A stretch of DNA of 64,000 bases from an uncultured Bulleidia sp. (GTDB lineage Bacteria > Bacillota_I > Bacilli_A > Erysipelotrichales > Erysipelotrichaceae): positions 17,931 through 81,930 of the forward strand of contig CAKVBD010000004.1 in assembly GCA_934725105.1 (NCBI GenBank). Reading direction: 5' to 3'. Shown here piece by piece: positions 49,732 through 58,872 of this stretch; the stretch's first letter is position 1, and each line of letters opens with the position of its first letter. The translations under genes and the position numbers were made by a program. The notes under the pieces were generated by a model that was not told the DNA's origin, made no database searches, and worked only from the letters and a program-made list of their open reading frames with translations.

Positions 49732-51549
49732 CTATTCTTCTACATCTTCGTTGTATGTATTTTCATCCGTATCATTATATTCCTGATTTTCATCATCTTC
49801 ACTAAAATTTTGATCATACGATGGTTCTTCATAGTCATTAGAATCTTCTACAGGTTCATCATACTCATCGTTTTCGTAGTAAGAATTTTGATATGTTTGT
49901 GTGTTTGCTGAAATATGATCTGCAGAATAATCTGACGTAATTCTTCCTTCTGGCAATTCTTCCTGTGTAATTGTTTCTCCATCCATGACTTTTTGAATTT
50001 CATTTCTTACAAATTCAATCTGGTTATCATATGGATACACAACAGATAAATATTGACCTGTTGCAGAAGCACAGATTTCCATACCAGTTTCACCACCAAC
50101 ATGATAATTCACAATATTCCATTCAATTCCTTCATCCAATTGCTTATTAATCAAAGCCCAGATAGAATTCATAGATATATTTGTTAAGAACATCCCATTC
50201 ATACCGTCAATAATAGAATTAATCTGCATCATGATATCTGGTGAACAGAGCTTTTCAATGATTGCACGCATAACGATTTGCTGATGCATATTTCTACCAA
50301 AATCACCATCCGGTAAATTCTGTCTTTCTCGAACATACATCAAAGCACCAGCACCATCCAAGCCAATTGTACCTTCCGGAAAATATTGGCCATCAATTGC
50401 GGTAAACGCATATGGATTATCAATCGTTACACCTTTCAATGCTTGTATAATAACCATAAACGTATCAAAATTCACAATCATATAGTTTGGAATTTCTATT
50501 CCATAAATGTTTCCCAATCCCTTTAATGTATTATCAATTCCAACAAGTCCTAAATGTGTCAGTTTATCCCTCTTATCATTATAGTAAGGATTCTTTACCC
50601 AGGAGTCTCTTGGCAAATTAGAAATAATGATCTGGTGTGTATTTGGATTCACAGTCACTGTCATATTTACATCTGTTCTTCCCTGTAAAGATAATGAGCC
50701 TGTTGTATCATTTCCACCAAAGAAGATCGTAAATGGTTTTCTTGTCATATCTACCGCAACTGTATCAGAAGCAGATGCATCAATTGGACGATCAAATGAA
50801 TACAGAATCTTCGTGTCCGTTTCAAAATTTTCAAATCCTTGAATATCTGAAATGGTTCCCGCTAAAGCTTCCGACATAATCAAAATATCTGTATGGTTAT
50901 CATAAAACGCCTGCACTGCATCAGATAATGTATTTTTATCGATTGTCTGTACTTGTTTTCCACACAGCTGTTTTAATTGTTTCAGTGCATATTGTTGATT
51001 TGAAGCATCAGTTTCAATCGTTGTGCCATATACCGCATCTGCGTAATCTTGCATATCAATATTTTTAAAATTTCCATTACTATCCATCTCTGGTAATGTA
51101 ATCACATTTCTAAAAGTATCAGGATATTGTGATTTATATTCATCCGTTAAAACATATAGATTAATTCTAACTTTATCTCCTAATGCACTTTCAAATAATT
51201 CAGTAATTTTATTTATATAGTAAGGTGTTAATACAGATACTAGTCCTAAACATAATGCAAGTGTGCAGTTAATAAACTTCTGAATTCTATTTCTCGGAGA
51301 AAAAATAGCTGTAAAAATACCTGTCAAAAGCAATATACCAGCTAAAAGAAACAGTACTAAAAATGACCATTTCTTTGGAAACATAGGTGCATTAAAAAGA
51401 ACTAAGAACGTCGCTATGGCAGATATTACAAGCAACATCCAGTAAAATTGAGAAGATAGTCTTCTCTTTCTTTTTTTCTTTTTTCTTTTTACTGGTTGAA
51501 TCATTTGTATATCTTCAACGTATTCTTCATTTCTGTGCTTATTGCGCAT
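49732..51549 (-). CDS. LCP (LytR-CpsA-Psr) family wall-polymer ligase
   Basis: 605 residues. The N-terminus is basic (KRKKKKRKRR) and followed by three hydrophobic segments (about 35-115) before an external region. The LCP catalytic domain runs from about 285 to 460: DVNMTVTVNPNTHQIIISNLPRD, DKLTHLGLVG, GIEIPNYMIVNFDTF and ALMYVRERQNLPDGDFGR, with the conserved Asp and Arg residues that bind polyprenyl-pyrophosphate. The C-terminal tail is acidic and Tyr/Asn/Asp-rich (about 540-605). LCP enzymes transfer lipid-linked teichoic acid or capsule to peptidoglycan. Its start overlaps sortase B by 11 nt, so it is the likely attachment enzyme for the glycan made by the neighbouring genes. Confidence 0.94.
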   Translation of the reverse strand: MRNKHRNEEYVEDIQMIQPVKRKKKKRKRRLSSQFYWMLLVISAIATFLVLFNAPMFPKKWSFLVLFLLAGILLLTGIFTAIFSPRNRIQKFINCTLALCLGLVSVLTPYYINKITELFESALGDKVRINLYVLTDEYKSQYPDTFRNVITLPEMDSNGNFKNIDMQDYADAVYGTTIETDASNQQYALKQLKQLCGKQVQTIDKNTLSDAVQAFYDNHTDILIMSEALAGTISDIQGFENFETDTKILYSFDRPIDASASDTVAVDMTRKPFTIFFGGNDTTGSLSLQGRTDVNMTVTVNPNTHQIIISNLPRDSWVKNPYYNDKRDKLTHLGLVGIDNTLKGLGNIYGIEIPNYMIVNFDTFMVIIQALKGVTIDNPYAFTAIDGQYFPEGTIGLDGAGALMYVRERQNLPDGDFGRNMHQQIVMRAIIEKLCSPDIMMQINSIIDGMNGMFLTNISMNSIWALINKQLDEGIEWNIVNYHVGGETGMEICASATGQYLSVVYPYDNQIEFVRNEIQKVMDGETITQEELPEGRITSDYSADHISANTQTYQNSYYENDEYDEPVEDSNDYEEPSYDQNFSEDDENQEYNDTDENTYNEDVEE

Positions 51550-52315
51550 TATTATCCTCTTGAACTAGTTTTCCAATTAGAACATATCTACCATCACTTC
51601 TATCATAATTACATGTGCTTAACATAATCATACGATCTGTTGTTTCAATAGACTGCTCCGATGTAAATGTAGATGAACTTACAAAACGATTCACATATGA
51701 CATGAAGTCGTTATCATCGCTAAAAGACGTACGGACATAATCATCTTGTCCATCTGTCACAATACCAGCAACTGGATATACATCATATGTCGCTGCTTCT
51801 GTATAGATATGAATCACTTTATGACCATCATAATACGAAGCATCTTTGTACTTTTCAATAGAAGCAAACATTGTCCCATTCTTCATATTATGCGCATATA
51901 GAATTGTATTCTTGTCACTGAAATCTCTATTGTTATTCACATCCATAAATACACAGCCTGAATTATTATATGTTCCATCAAATAAATGTTTTAAATAATA
52001 TTCATTGTCTGTACCTTGTACAAATGGATAATCAACTGTACTGTCATCCAATCTGATCCATCCAACAAAGTCCCCATTGATGCCTTTCAATTTCTCCCAA
52101 TCAAATAGAGGTGCAGTATCTTCTTCATTTGTATCTGGATTTTCTATTACAACTTCCGGTGTTAGCTTTTCATATGTCTCTTTACTTTCTTTATACTCAT
52201 GTAATTCTTTATAAAGATTCCATCCAGAAAAACCAGCAATGACTAAACAAACTACAATGACGATATCTGATAAAATTCTTCCAAATTTTGTTAATTTTCT
52301 TTTTTTCTTTACCAT
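51539..52315 (-). CDS. srtB: Class B sortase
   Basis: 258 residues. One N-terminal membrane anchor (about 13-35) precedes a sortase B domain with GWIRLDDSTVDYPFVQGTDNEYYL, the catalytic His in NTILYAHNM, the Cys in MLSTCNYD and the Arg in DGRYVLIGKLV. Sortases join surface proteins to peptidoglycan or build pili; no sortase substrate with a sorting signal is encoded nearby. The start at 52315 is chosen because a TTGAAT/TAAAAT promoter with an exact 17-nt spacer ends 7 nt before it and no Shine-Dalgarno is visible; the ORF extends further up into the promoter. It overlaps the LCP gene by 11 nt. Confidence 0.92.
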   Translation of the reverse strand: MVKKKRKLTKFGRILSDIVIVVCLVIAGFSGWNLYKELHEYKESKETYEKLTPEVVIENPDTNEEDTAPLFDWEKLKGINGDFVGWIRLDDSTVDYPFVQGTDNEYYLKHLFDGTYNNSGCVFMDVNNNRDFSDKNTILYAHNMKNGTMFASIEKYKDASYYDGHKVIHIYTEAATYDVYPVAGIVTDGQDDYVRTSFSDDNDFMSYVNRFVSSSTFTSEQSIETTDRMIMLSTCNYDRSDGRYVLIGKLVQEDNNAQ

Positions 52316-52322
52316 AGACATT

Positions 52323-52351
52323 ATTTTAAATGTAATCCAGCTATGATTCAA
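52323..52351 (-). promoter_or_regulatory. Promoter giving a leaderless srtB mRNA
   Basis: Minus strand TTGAAT at 52346-52351 and TAAAAT at 52323-52328 with a 17-nt spacer; the -10 ends 7 nt before the ATG at 52315. Confidence 0.65.
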
Positions 52352-52395
52352 GGAAGCTTAAGGAAATCATAATAACTCCCTAAACAAACCATAAG

Positions 52396-53328
52396 CTATT
52401 TCACATTGCTTTCCTTTTCGATATAGATTGGTCTTCTCTTTGTTTCTAAATACGTTTTAGAAAGATATTGTCCTAATATTCCAATGCATAATAACTGAAT
52501 GCCACCAATCAGCATAATAATACATACTAAAGATGGCCATCCACTCGTAGGATCACCAAAAATCAAAGTTCGAACTACAATTACAATAATCATCAAAAGT
52601 GCAATCAATGAAAATAACACACCAAAGATAGATGCAATCTGTAAAGGTTCTACACTAAACGCAGTAATTCCTTCAATGGAATACTTAAACAACTTCCAAA
52701 ATGACCATTTTGTATTTCCCGCAACTCTTTCTACATTCTCATAGGCAATCCATTTCGTACGAAACCCAATCCATCCAAAAATACCTTTTGAGAAACGATT
52801 ATACTCACACATAGAAAGAATGGCATCCACCATTTGTCGCGTCATCATGCGATAATCTCTAGCACCATCTACGATCTTAGAATCTGAAATATAATTCATG
52901 AGTTTATAAAACAATCTCGCAAAGAATGAACGAATCACTGGTTCACCATTACGATTCACTCTACGCGTCGCTACACTGTCATAACCATCATGTACGATTG
53001 TTTCATACATTTCTGGCAAAAGAGAAGGTGGATCCTGTAAATCTGCATCCATGATGACAACATAATCCCCTTTACAACGCTTTAAGCCAGCATACATCGC
53101 TGCTTCTTTTCCAAAATTTCTTGAAAAGGAAATATATTTGATTCTTTTATCGATTTCAGCATATTTTTTTATCACAGATAATGTAGAATCATTGGATCCA
53201 TCATCAATGAAAAGATATTCAAACGCGACCTCTTCCATCTTCTCAGATACTTTTTTTATCTCTTCATAGAAAAAAGGAAGAGCCTGCTCTTCATTAAAAC
53301 ACGGAACGATAACGCTCAATATTTTCAT
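52396..53328 (-). CDS. GT2 glycosyltransferase with C-terminal membrane helices (GtrB/DPM1-like)
   Basis: 310 residues. The GT-A domain has SVIVPCFNEEQALPFFYEEI, IDDGSNDST and the metal-binding VIMDADLQDPP, closely following bactoprenol-glucosyltransferases (GtrB/YkcC type). Two membrane segments (about 230-255 and 265-290) anchor it. Such enzymes load a hexose onto undecaprenyl phosphate for use outside the membrane. It may supply a lipid-linked sugar for side-chain addition to the locus glycan. AGGAGG lies upstream. It is separated by about 80 bp from srtB, with no clear terminator. Confidence 0.92.
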   Translation of the reverse strand: MKILSVIVPCFNEEQALPFFYEEIKKVSEKMEEVAFEYLFIDDGSNDSTLSVIKKYAEIDKRIKYISFSRNFGKEAAMYAGLKRCKGDYVVIMDADLQDPPSLLPEMYETIVHDGYDSVATRRVNRNGEPVIRSFFARLFYKLMNYISDSKIVDGARDYRMMTRQMVDAILSMCEYNRFSKGIFGWIGFRTKWIAYENVERVAGNTKWSFWKLFKYSIEGITAFSVEPLQIASIFGVLFSLIALLMIIVIVVRTLIFGDPTSGWPSLVCIIMLIGGIQLLCIGILGQYLSKTYLETKRRPIYIEKESNVK

Positions 53329-53349
53329 ACAAAACTCCTCCTGGTTTTC

Positions 53350-54270
53350 TTATTTTTCTTCTTCTTTATTCTGATTCAGTTTATTAACCATATACATCAT
53401 TGTTTCTCCATTATTTTTTTCAAGCTCTGATGTATTGTTTGTATTTGATGGTTCTTCCTTTGTTCTTTCTTCTAATTCATGTTCTGTATATCCATAATCA
53501 TCAAAATCAAAATCTGCTTTCTTTTCAGGTGCATAGATACTCTGAAGATACCATTTCAACATCTTTTTCTCATTCAATGTTTCTCCAACATGGAATGCCA
53601 TTTTACAAATCCATTTCATTTTCTTGCCAAATGGAACATGTTCAGTAGAATGAGAACCTGTATGTTTTCTATATTTCATTAATGGTTCTGTCAAGAATTT
53701 AATATGTCCTGCTCTTTCCGCTAAAATACCAATCCATTGATCATGCATTGCCACTGTCTTAGGCATTGGGGTAATAAATGGAACCAGATCCTTCTTGAAT
53801 GCCATACAGCTGCCTTGATATCCATTGATAAACAAATTCTTCCAGAATCCAAGTTTTACATTTCGATCAGAAAACAAGTCTTTCCCTAAAGGATTCAAGT
53901 TATCATCCACATACTCACAATTATGCATTACAGTCAGAATTGTTTTATCTGAATTAAAAGCATCCATCACCTTTTTCACTTTATCATCAGCCCAGACATC
54001 ATCTTGATCAGACAAGAAAATATAAGCATTTGTACAATGTGTAATGGCATTTTCAAAGTTTGAGATAATACCCTTTTCTTCCCAATGATAGACTTTGATG
54101 ATTTCATACTTATACACATATTCTTCAAGAATTTTTAGTGTATCATCTGTAGAATCATTGTAAGAAATAATCAACTCATCCATTTCATCTAACTGCTTCA
54201 AAATAGAATCCAGTTGTTCTCTTAAATATTTTCCACCATTATATACAGCCATCGCTACAGATATATTCAT
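53350..54270 (-). CDS. GT2 glycosyltransferase (RgpB/rhamnosyltransferase-like)
   Basis: 306 residues. Residues 1-220 are a GT2 catalytic domain: SVAMAVYNGGKYLREQLDSI, LIISYNDSTDD and the DxD-like LSDQDDVWADDK, features shared with the RgpB group that adds rhamnose or similar sugars to wall polysaccharide. The C-terminal ~70 residues are acidic and low in complexity (EKKADFDFDDYGYTEHELEE) and do not belong to the catalytic fold. It starts 3 nt after the GT4 stop, in one operon. Confidence 0.88.
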   Translation of the reverse strand: MNISVAMAVYNGGKYLREQLDSILKQLDEMDELIISYNDSTDDTLKILEEYVYKYEIIKVYHWEEKGIISNFENAITHCTNAYIFLSDQDDVWADDKVKKVMDAFNSDKTILTVMHNCEYVDDNLNPLGKDLFSDRNVKLGFWKNLFINGYQGSCMAFKKDLVPFITPMPKTVAMHDQWIGILAERAGHIKFLTEPLMKYRKHTGSHSTEHVPFGKKMKWICKMAFHVGETLNEKKMLKWYLQSIYAPEKKADFDFDDYGYTEHELEERTKEEPSNTNNTSELEKNNGETMMYMVNKLNQNKEEEK

Positions 54271-54273
54271 ATC

Positions 54274-55404
54274 TTAGTCCTCCAGTTCTTTTATGTTCTG
54301 ATCTAATTGTTGATCAATACAGTGTCTATCAAAATAGGCAAGAAATGTCTTTTTCACATTGTCTTTCATCATAAAATATTCTTCTTCAGATAAAGAAGTA
54401 ATATTTTGAATCAATGCATCATTTACATTCAATCCAATCTTTTCTTTTTCAACAAGTGACAAAGAATCTCCTTTGATATTATTAATCAGAGGTAATCCAT
54501 AAGACAGATAATCCAATGATTTCATTGTTAAGCCAACATACACACTATCCTTCATGATATTCAAACCAAAATGACAGTGTTTATAAATATCTCTTTTCTT
54601 TTCTTCATCATAAACCAGACCATGATATGTATATGGGATATGATGACTATCTAACTGTTGAAGAAATGCATCTTTATTTTCTCCACCACCAATAATATCC
54701 AAGTGAACCTTTTTCAGACGCATTATATCTTTTAAAATTGATACTATTTTATCAATACCAATAATATGATTGATGGAACCACAATACAAGAAATTGATCT
54801 GCCCATTTAAACTATCACATGTATCAATCATATGATTATCCTGTGATAAATAAATTGTTGTCTGTTTCTTTGCATCAACATATTGATTTAATGTATCTCT
54901 GAACAAATTACACTCAAACGAAACCCGATCACAATCATTTAAATATCGATTTCTCAGTTTTGCCCATTGATTGAAAATACAAGAGCCAAGCTTCTTGATT
55001 TTATCAGATACAGGCAAGCTTTCCGGCCACATATCTAACACATCAAACCATACCTTAACATTTTCATGTTTTCTTTTATACAAAGCAAATTGCTTCACCA
55101 TACTATTTGGTGGAACCATGACATAGATCAATGATACGTCTGCATGTTTTTCAGCTTCTTCCACACACGCTTTCGCAAATTTCATATGCGAAGCAATTCT
55201 TGCATAAGAAAGATTCTTTTGATATTCACTGACATGAATATAATGCACATCGTCTCTTTTGTTTGTATAGTATTGTTTTTTGACATGATCAAAATCCGCA
55301 AAATAAATCATGGTTTCATACCCATTTCTTTCTAATGCAGATTTTATATATTGAATACGAATGTTATAGTCATCGTATGTATCAAATATCAATGCTTTTT
55401 TCAT
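54274..55404 (-). CDS. GT4-type glycosyltransferase
   Basis: 376 residues with a GT-B fold. The N-terminal domain is divergent (ALIFDTYDDYNIRIQYIKSALERNG). The C-terminal donor-binding domain is clear: INFLYCGSINHIIGIDKIV, VHLDIIGGGENKDAFL, HIPYTYHGLV and the acidic GLTMKSLDYLSYGLPLINN region. It resembles the glycosyltransferases that extend lipid-linked sugars after the first transferase. Its ATG overlaps the stop of the sugar-phosphate transferase gene by 4 nt. Confidence 0.85.
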   Translation of the reverse strand: MKKALIFDTYDDYNIRIQYIKSALERNGYETMIYFADFDHVKKQYYTNKRDDVHYIHVSEYQKNLSYARIASHMKFAKACVEEAEKHADVSLIYVMVPPNSMVKQFALYKRKHENVKVWFDVLDMWPESLPVSDKIKKLGSCIFNQWAKLRNRYLNDCDRVSFECNLFRDTLNQYVDAKKQTTIYLSQDNHMIDTCDSLNGQINFLYCGSINHIIGIDKIVSILKDIMRLKKVHLDIIGGGENKDAFLQQLDSHHIPYTYHGLVYDEEKKRDIYKHCHFGLNIMKDSVYVGLTMKSLDYLSYGLPLINNIKGDSLSLVEKEKIGLNVNDALIQNITSLSEEEYFMMKDNVKKTFLAYFDRHCIDQQLDQNIKELED

Positions 55405-56084
55405 ATCACTGCTTTCAATGTATTTGCCATTGTTTTAATTTCATTTAAGAAACTGAAATTCTCAATCGATGTAAGATTATATTTCATCTTGTCCGGAAGT
55501 ACTTCATGAATATAAGCATCATCTGGATCTTCTGCTTTTGATAAGATTTCATCCTCATCCTTGTATTGAATTGATGCAACGGAAGTAATTCCTGCAGGCA
55601 ATAGAAGTGTTGCATACATTTCATCACTATATGCATTTACATACTTCACCACTTCCGGTCGAGTACCAACAAATGTCATATCACCAGCTAAAACATTCAA
55701 TAATTGAGGAATTTCATCTAAACGACAATGTCTGATTTTTTCTCCAACTTTTGTGATTCTAGAATCATTTCCAACGGTCACTAATGATCCCTTCTTTTCC
55801 GCATTCTCGCACATCGTTCTAAATTTAAAAATACGAAACTGCTTCCCATACGTAGTCACACGTACCTGTCTAAAAAAGACAGGTCCTTTTGAATCCAGCT
55901 TAATCCAGATAGAAACGACTAAAAATACAGGAGAAAGAATCACTAAAAGAAGCAAGGACATCACAATATCAAATATTCTCTTCATTATTAAAGAACATGT
56001 TCTCTTCTTTAATAATTCATAATAAGGTTTCACCTTATCATTTCTCATATATTCAGGTAATTTGTCCCAGCTTCTCAATATCAT
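55401..56084 (-). CDS. Initiating undecaprenyl-phosphate sugar-1-phosphate transferase (bacterial sugar transferase)
   Basis: 227 residues of the small PglC/WcaJ-C type. One membrane segment (about 38-60) is followed by KLDSKGPVFFRQVRVTTYGKQFRIFKFRTM, then RHCRLDEIPQLLNVLAGDMTFVGTRPE, both signature regions of the polyprenyl-phosphate phosphoglycosyltransferase family. It moves a sugar-1-phosphate from a UDP-sugar to undecaprenyl phosphate, the committing step of glycan synthesis. Overlaps of 4 nt with the aminotransferase before it and the GT4 after it suggest tight coupling and make an amino sugar (for example a 4-amino-4,6-dideoxy sugar) the likely first residue. Confidence 0.94.
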   Translation of the reverse strand: MILRSWDKLPEYMRNDKVKPYYELLKKRTCSLIMKRIFDIVMSLLLLVILSPVFLVVSIWIKLDSKGPVFFRQVRVTTYGKQFRIFKFRTMCENAEKKGSLVTVGNDSRITKVGEKIRHCRLDEIPQLLNVLAGDMTFVGTRPEVVKYVNAYSDEMYATLLLPAGITSVASIQYKDEDEILSKAEDPDDAYIHEVLPDKMKYNLTSIENFSFLNEIKTMANTLKAVI

Positions 56085-57295
56085 AATAATTTCATTTCTT
56101 CTAATGTGTTTCTTAATGTTTGAACCACAATCTCAACATCTTCATCACTCAATAATGTATGTAATGGTAATGTAATTTCATTGTGATATAAGCGATATGC
56201 ATTTGAAAAATCTTTAATATCCCATCCAAATGCTTTATATCCACTCATCATTGGCAATGGTTTATAGTGAACATTTGTAGCCACACCATTTTCTGCCATT
56301 CTTGTAATAATTTCATTTCTTTGTTCCACAGAGATATCAGGAATACGAATCATATATAAATGTGCACTGGAATGATACACATCACTAATATGTTGAATAT
56401 GTTCTATGTGCATTGCATCCATTGCTTCATCATACTTCTTCACAATTTCATATCTTCTTTGAATCAAAGATGGATATCGTTTTAACTGAACAAGACCAAT
56501 TGCAGCCATGATATCTGTCATATTACATTTGTACCATGGTCCAACAATATCATATTCCCACGCACCAGCTTTTGTTTTCGCTAACGCATCTTTGCTTTGA
56601 CCATGTAAAGAATACAACTGATATAAATGATAGAGTTCTCCATCATCAATACCATCAATATGTTTCCATGTAGCACATCCACCTTCTGCAGTTGTCAGAT
56701 TCTTAACCGCATGGAAAGAAAAGGAAGTAAAGTCTGCAAGATTACCTACAGTTACACCATTTCTACTTGCACCCAAAGCATGGGCACCATCTGCCACTAC
56801 AATCACTCTGCCAATCGCTTTTTGAATATCATTCGTTGGATGAAAGAAAGCCTTCTTCTTTTCTACAATTTTGTAAATCGTATCATAGTCGCAAGGCACC
56901 CCACCCAAATCTACTGGTACAATTGCCTTTGTTTTTTCTGTAATTGCATTTTCTAATGCCTGATAATCCATTTCAACACTGTCAATTTGAGAATCCACAA
57001 ATTTAACAGTCGCACCACAATGAATTGCCGCAGAAGCACTCGCAGTATATGTATACGCAGGAACGATAACTTCATCCCCTTCACCAATACCAAGAATTCT
57101 AAAATTCAATTCTTCTGCTGCTGTTGCACTATTTAAGCATACACAGTTATCAACTTTTAAATATTCACATAAATTCTTTTCGAATTGTTTTGTTCGTGGT
57201 CCTGTTGTGATCCATCCACTTCTTAATGCATCACTCACTTCTTTGATTTCTTCTTCTGTAATATCAGGAGGAGAAAATGGAATAGGTTTACTCAT
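56081..57295 (-). CDS. DegT/DnrJ/EryC1/StrS-family sugar aminotransferase
   Basis: 404 residues. PLP-dependent aminotransferase of nucleotide-sugar pathways. The PLP lysine is in FTSFSFHAVKNLTTAEGG, with VVADGAHALGA holding the cofactor Asp and CLNSATAAEE the phosphate loop; RSGWITTGPRTKQFE at the N-terminus is diagnostic. These enzymes make 4-amino sugars from 4-keto-6-deoxy sugars; the required 4,6-dehydratase is not in the window. The ATG at 57295 has AAGGTG 6 nt upstream and its own promoter. Since pneumococcal phosphorylcholine teichoic acid uses a 4-amino-trideoxy sugar, a similar product here is attractive but unproven. Confidence 0.93.
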   Translation of the reverse strand: MSKPIPFSPPDITEEEIKEVSDALRSGWITTGPRTKQFEKNLCEYLKVDNCVCLNSATAAEELNFRILGIGEGDEVIVPAYTYTASASAAIHCGATVKFVDSQIDSVEMDYQALENAITEKTKAIVPVDLGGVPCDYDTIYKIVEKKKAFFHPTNDIQKAIGRVIVVADGAHALGASRNGVTVGNLADFTSFSFHAVKNLTTAEGGCATWKHIDGIDDGELYHLYQLYSLHGQSKDALAKTKAGAWEYDIVGPWYKCNMTDIMAAIGLVQLKRYPSLIQRRYEIVKKYDEAMDAMHIEHIQHISDVYHSSAHLYMIRIPDISVEQRNEIITRMAENGVATNVHYKPLPMMSGYKAFGWDIKDFSNAYRLYHNEITLPLHTLLSDEDVEIVVQTLRNTLEEMKLL

Positions 57296-57318
57296 GTTCA
57301 TCACCTTCTTTAGGCTAT

Positions 57319-57348
57319 ATTATAACATTTGTATCCATTTCTTTTCAA
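57319..57348 (-). promoter_or_regulatory. Internal promoter before the aminotransferase gene
   Basis: Minus strand TTGAAA at 57343-57348 and TATAAT at 57319-57324 with an 18-nt spacer, in the 60-bp gap after the BCCT gene. Confidence 0.7.
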
Positions 57349-57354
57349 AACACA

Positions 57355-58872
57355 TTATTTCTCACTCAGTTCTTTTATATATTGGTCTGCATCTTTCAAA
57401 AAACTCATAGAAATCAACACAATTACAATTCCAATCGGAAATGCCGCAACGATACTGACAGATTGTAAATTGCTCATAGAACTATCCGCAAATAGCAATG
57501 CAATTGGCAATAATATCAATAATATACACCACATTAATTGTACTGCCTTATGTGGCTGTTCATCTTCTTTTAAAGAATGATAACTATAACATGATGCTGT
57601 TAAAGCAATAGAATCAAAAGAAGTCGCATAAAATGCAATCATTGTAAATAACACAACAACCATGATTACTTTAGCAAAAGGCATTGTTTCAATCATGGAT
57701 ACAATTAATCCATACATATCTCCACTCGCAAGATAGTTTGCAATAAAATCTACAGCACCACTCATCTGCAGTCCCATAGAATAGTTTCCTAAAACAATAA
57801 AACTAACTAATGTAGATCCAACACCAAATACATAACCACCTAAAATTGTCTGTCGAACCGTTCTTCCTCTAGAAATATTTCCGATAAAGAATGGTGCCGC
57901 TACACACCAGACCATCCAATACGCCCAATAATAGATTGTCCAGTTTTGTGGGAAATTAGATGTTCTTAGAGGATCTGTATATGTAGATAATCCTATGAAA
58001 TTTTGAATCATTGTTCCAAGTGAAGCAAAACCTGTTTCAATAATATATCTTGCTTGTCCACCAAAAACAAATACAAATGCAAGCAATCCAAAAAACATAT
58101 AAATGCATGCATTCGCAAGATAACTGATTCCTTTAAAACCATGTAATAAAGAATACGTATAGACTGCACATGTAATCAAAAGAATGATCACGTTGATTGT
58201 CGTTCTATCTACTGCGAAATGAAATAATCTTTCAATGATTGCAGCCATCAAAGGTGTCGCAACACTAAATGTTGTTGCGGTACCCGCAAGCAAAGCAAAT
58301 ACAGCTAACAAATCAATCACTCTGCCAATAAATCCATCCGTATGTTTGCCAAGGATTGGTCTACATGCCTCTGAATATTTCTGGCGATTTCTTTTTCTTA
58401 CATGAAGCATAAAGCCAAAAGCAACTGCTAAAACAAGATAAAAGGACCAAGGAATAAAACTCCAATGGAATAATGGGAATACACCAGCCCAATCTTGAAC
58501 ATTCCCCAATTCCTGAATATGTGGATCTGTCGCATATAAAATCCATTCAGAAAATGAATAAAATAAAATATCTGCCGCAAGTCCACACGTAAACATCATA
58601 GATCCCCATGCAAAAAATGAATATTTTGGCTTTTCATGCTTTTCACCCAGAACAATATCTCCATATTTAGATAAAGCAATGTAAAAGGATAATAAGAAAA
58701 TACCAAGACCAATCACCAAATAATAGACACCAAACGTATCTCCAAAAAAGAAGCGAATTTCAGATAAAACTACATTAGATTGTTCTGGCATAAAGAAAAA
58801 CAAAACGCAAAGAACAATAATCAACGTTAAAGGAACAATTGTAATCATCCAATCTATTTTTTTCTTATTCAT
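57355..58872 (-). CDS. BCCT-family transporter (probable choline importer)
   Basis: 505 residues with about 12 membrane segments. The BCCT signature NWTIYYWAYWMVW lies near 305-317 and is followed by GNISRGRTVRQTILGGY, the usual pattern of choline/betaine/carnitine transporters. BCCT carriers use Na+ or H+ to import trimethylammonium compounds. It is embedded between licC and a sugar aminotransferase, overlapping licC by 8 nt, and there is no LicB-type permease, so choline is the likeliest substrate. The start at 58872 has GAGG about 10 nt upstream; the alternative five codons earlier has no ribosome site. Confidence 0.9.
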   Translation of the reverse strand: MNKKKIDWMITIVPLTLIIVLCVLFFFMPEQSNVVLSEIRFFFGDTFGVYYLVIGLGIFLLSFYIALSKYGDIVLGEKHEKPKYSFFAWGSMMFTCGLAADILFYSFSEWILYATDPHIQELGNVQDWAGVFPLFHWSFIPWSFYLVLAVAFGFMLHVRKRNRQKYSEACRPILGKHTDGFIGRVIDLLAVFALLAGTATTFSVATPLMAAIIERLFHFAVDRTTINVIILLITCAVYTYSLLHGFKGISYLANACIYMFFGLLAFVFVFGGQARYIIETGFASLGTMIQNFIGLSTYTDPLRTSNFPQNWTIYYWAYWMVWCVAAPFFIGNISRGRTVRQTILGGYVFGVGSTLVSFIVLGNYSMGLQMSGAVDFIANYLASGDMYGLIVSMIETMPFAKVIMVVVLFTMIAFYATSFDSIALTASCYSYHSLKEDEQPHKAVQLMWCILLILLPIALLFADSSMSNLQSVSIVAAFPIGIVIVLISMSFLKDADQYIKELSEK

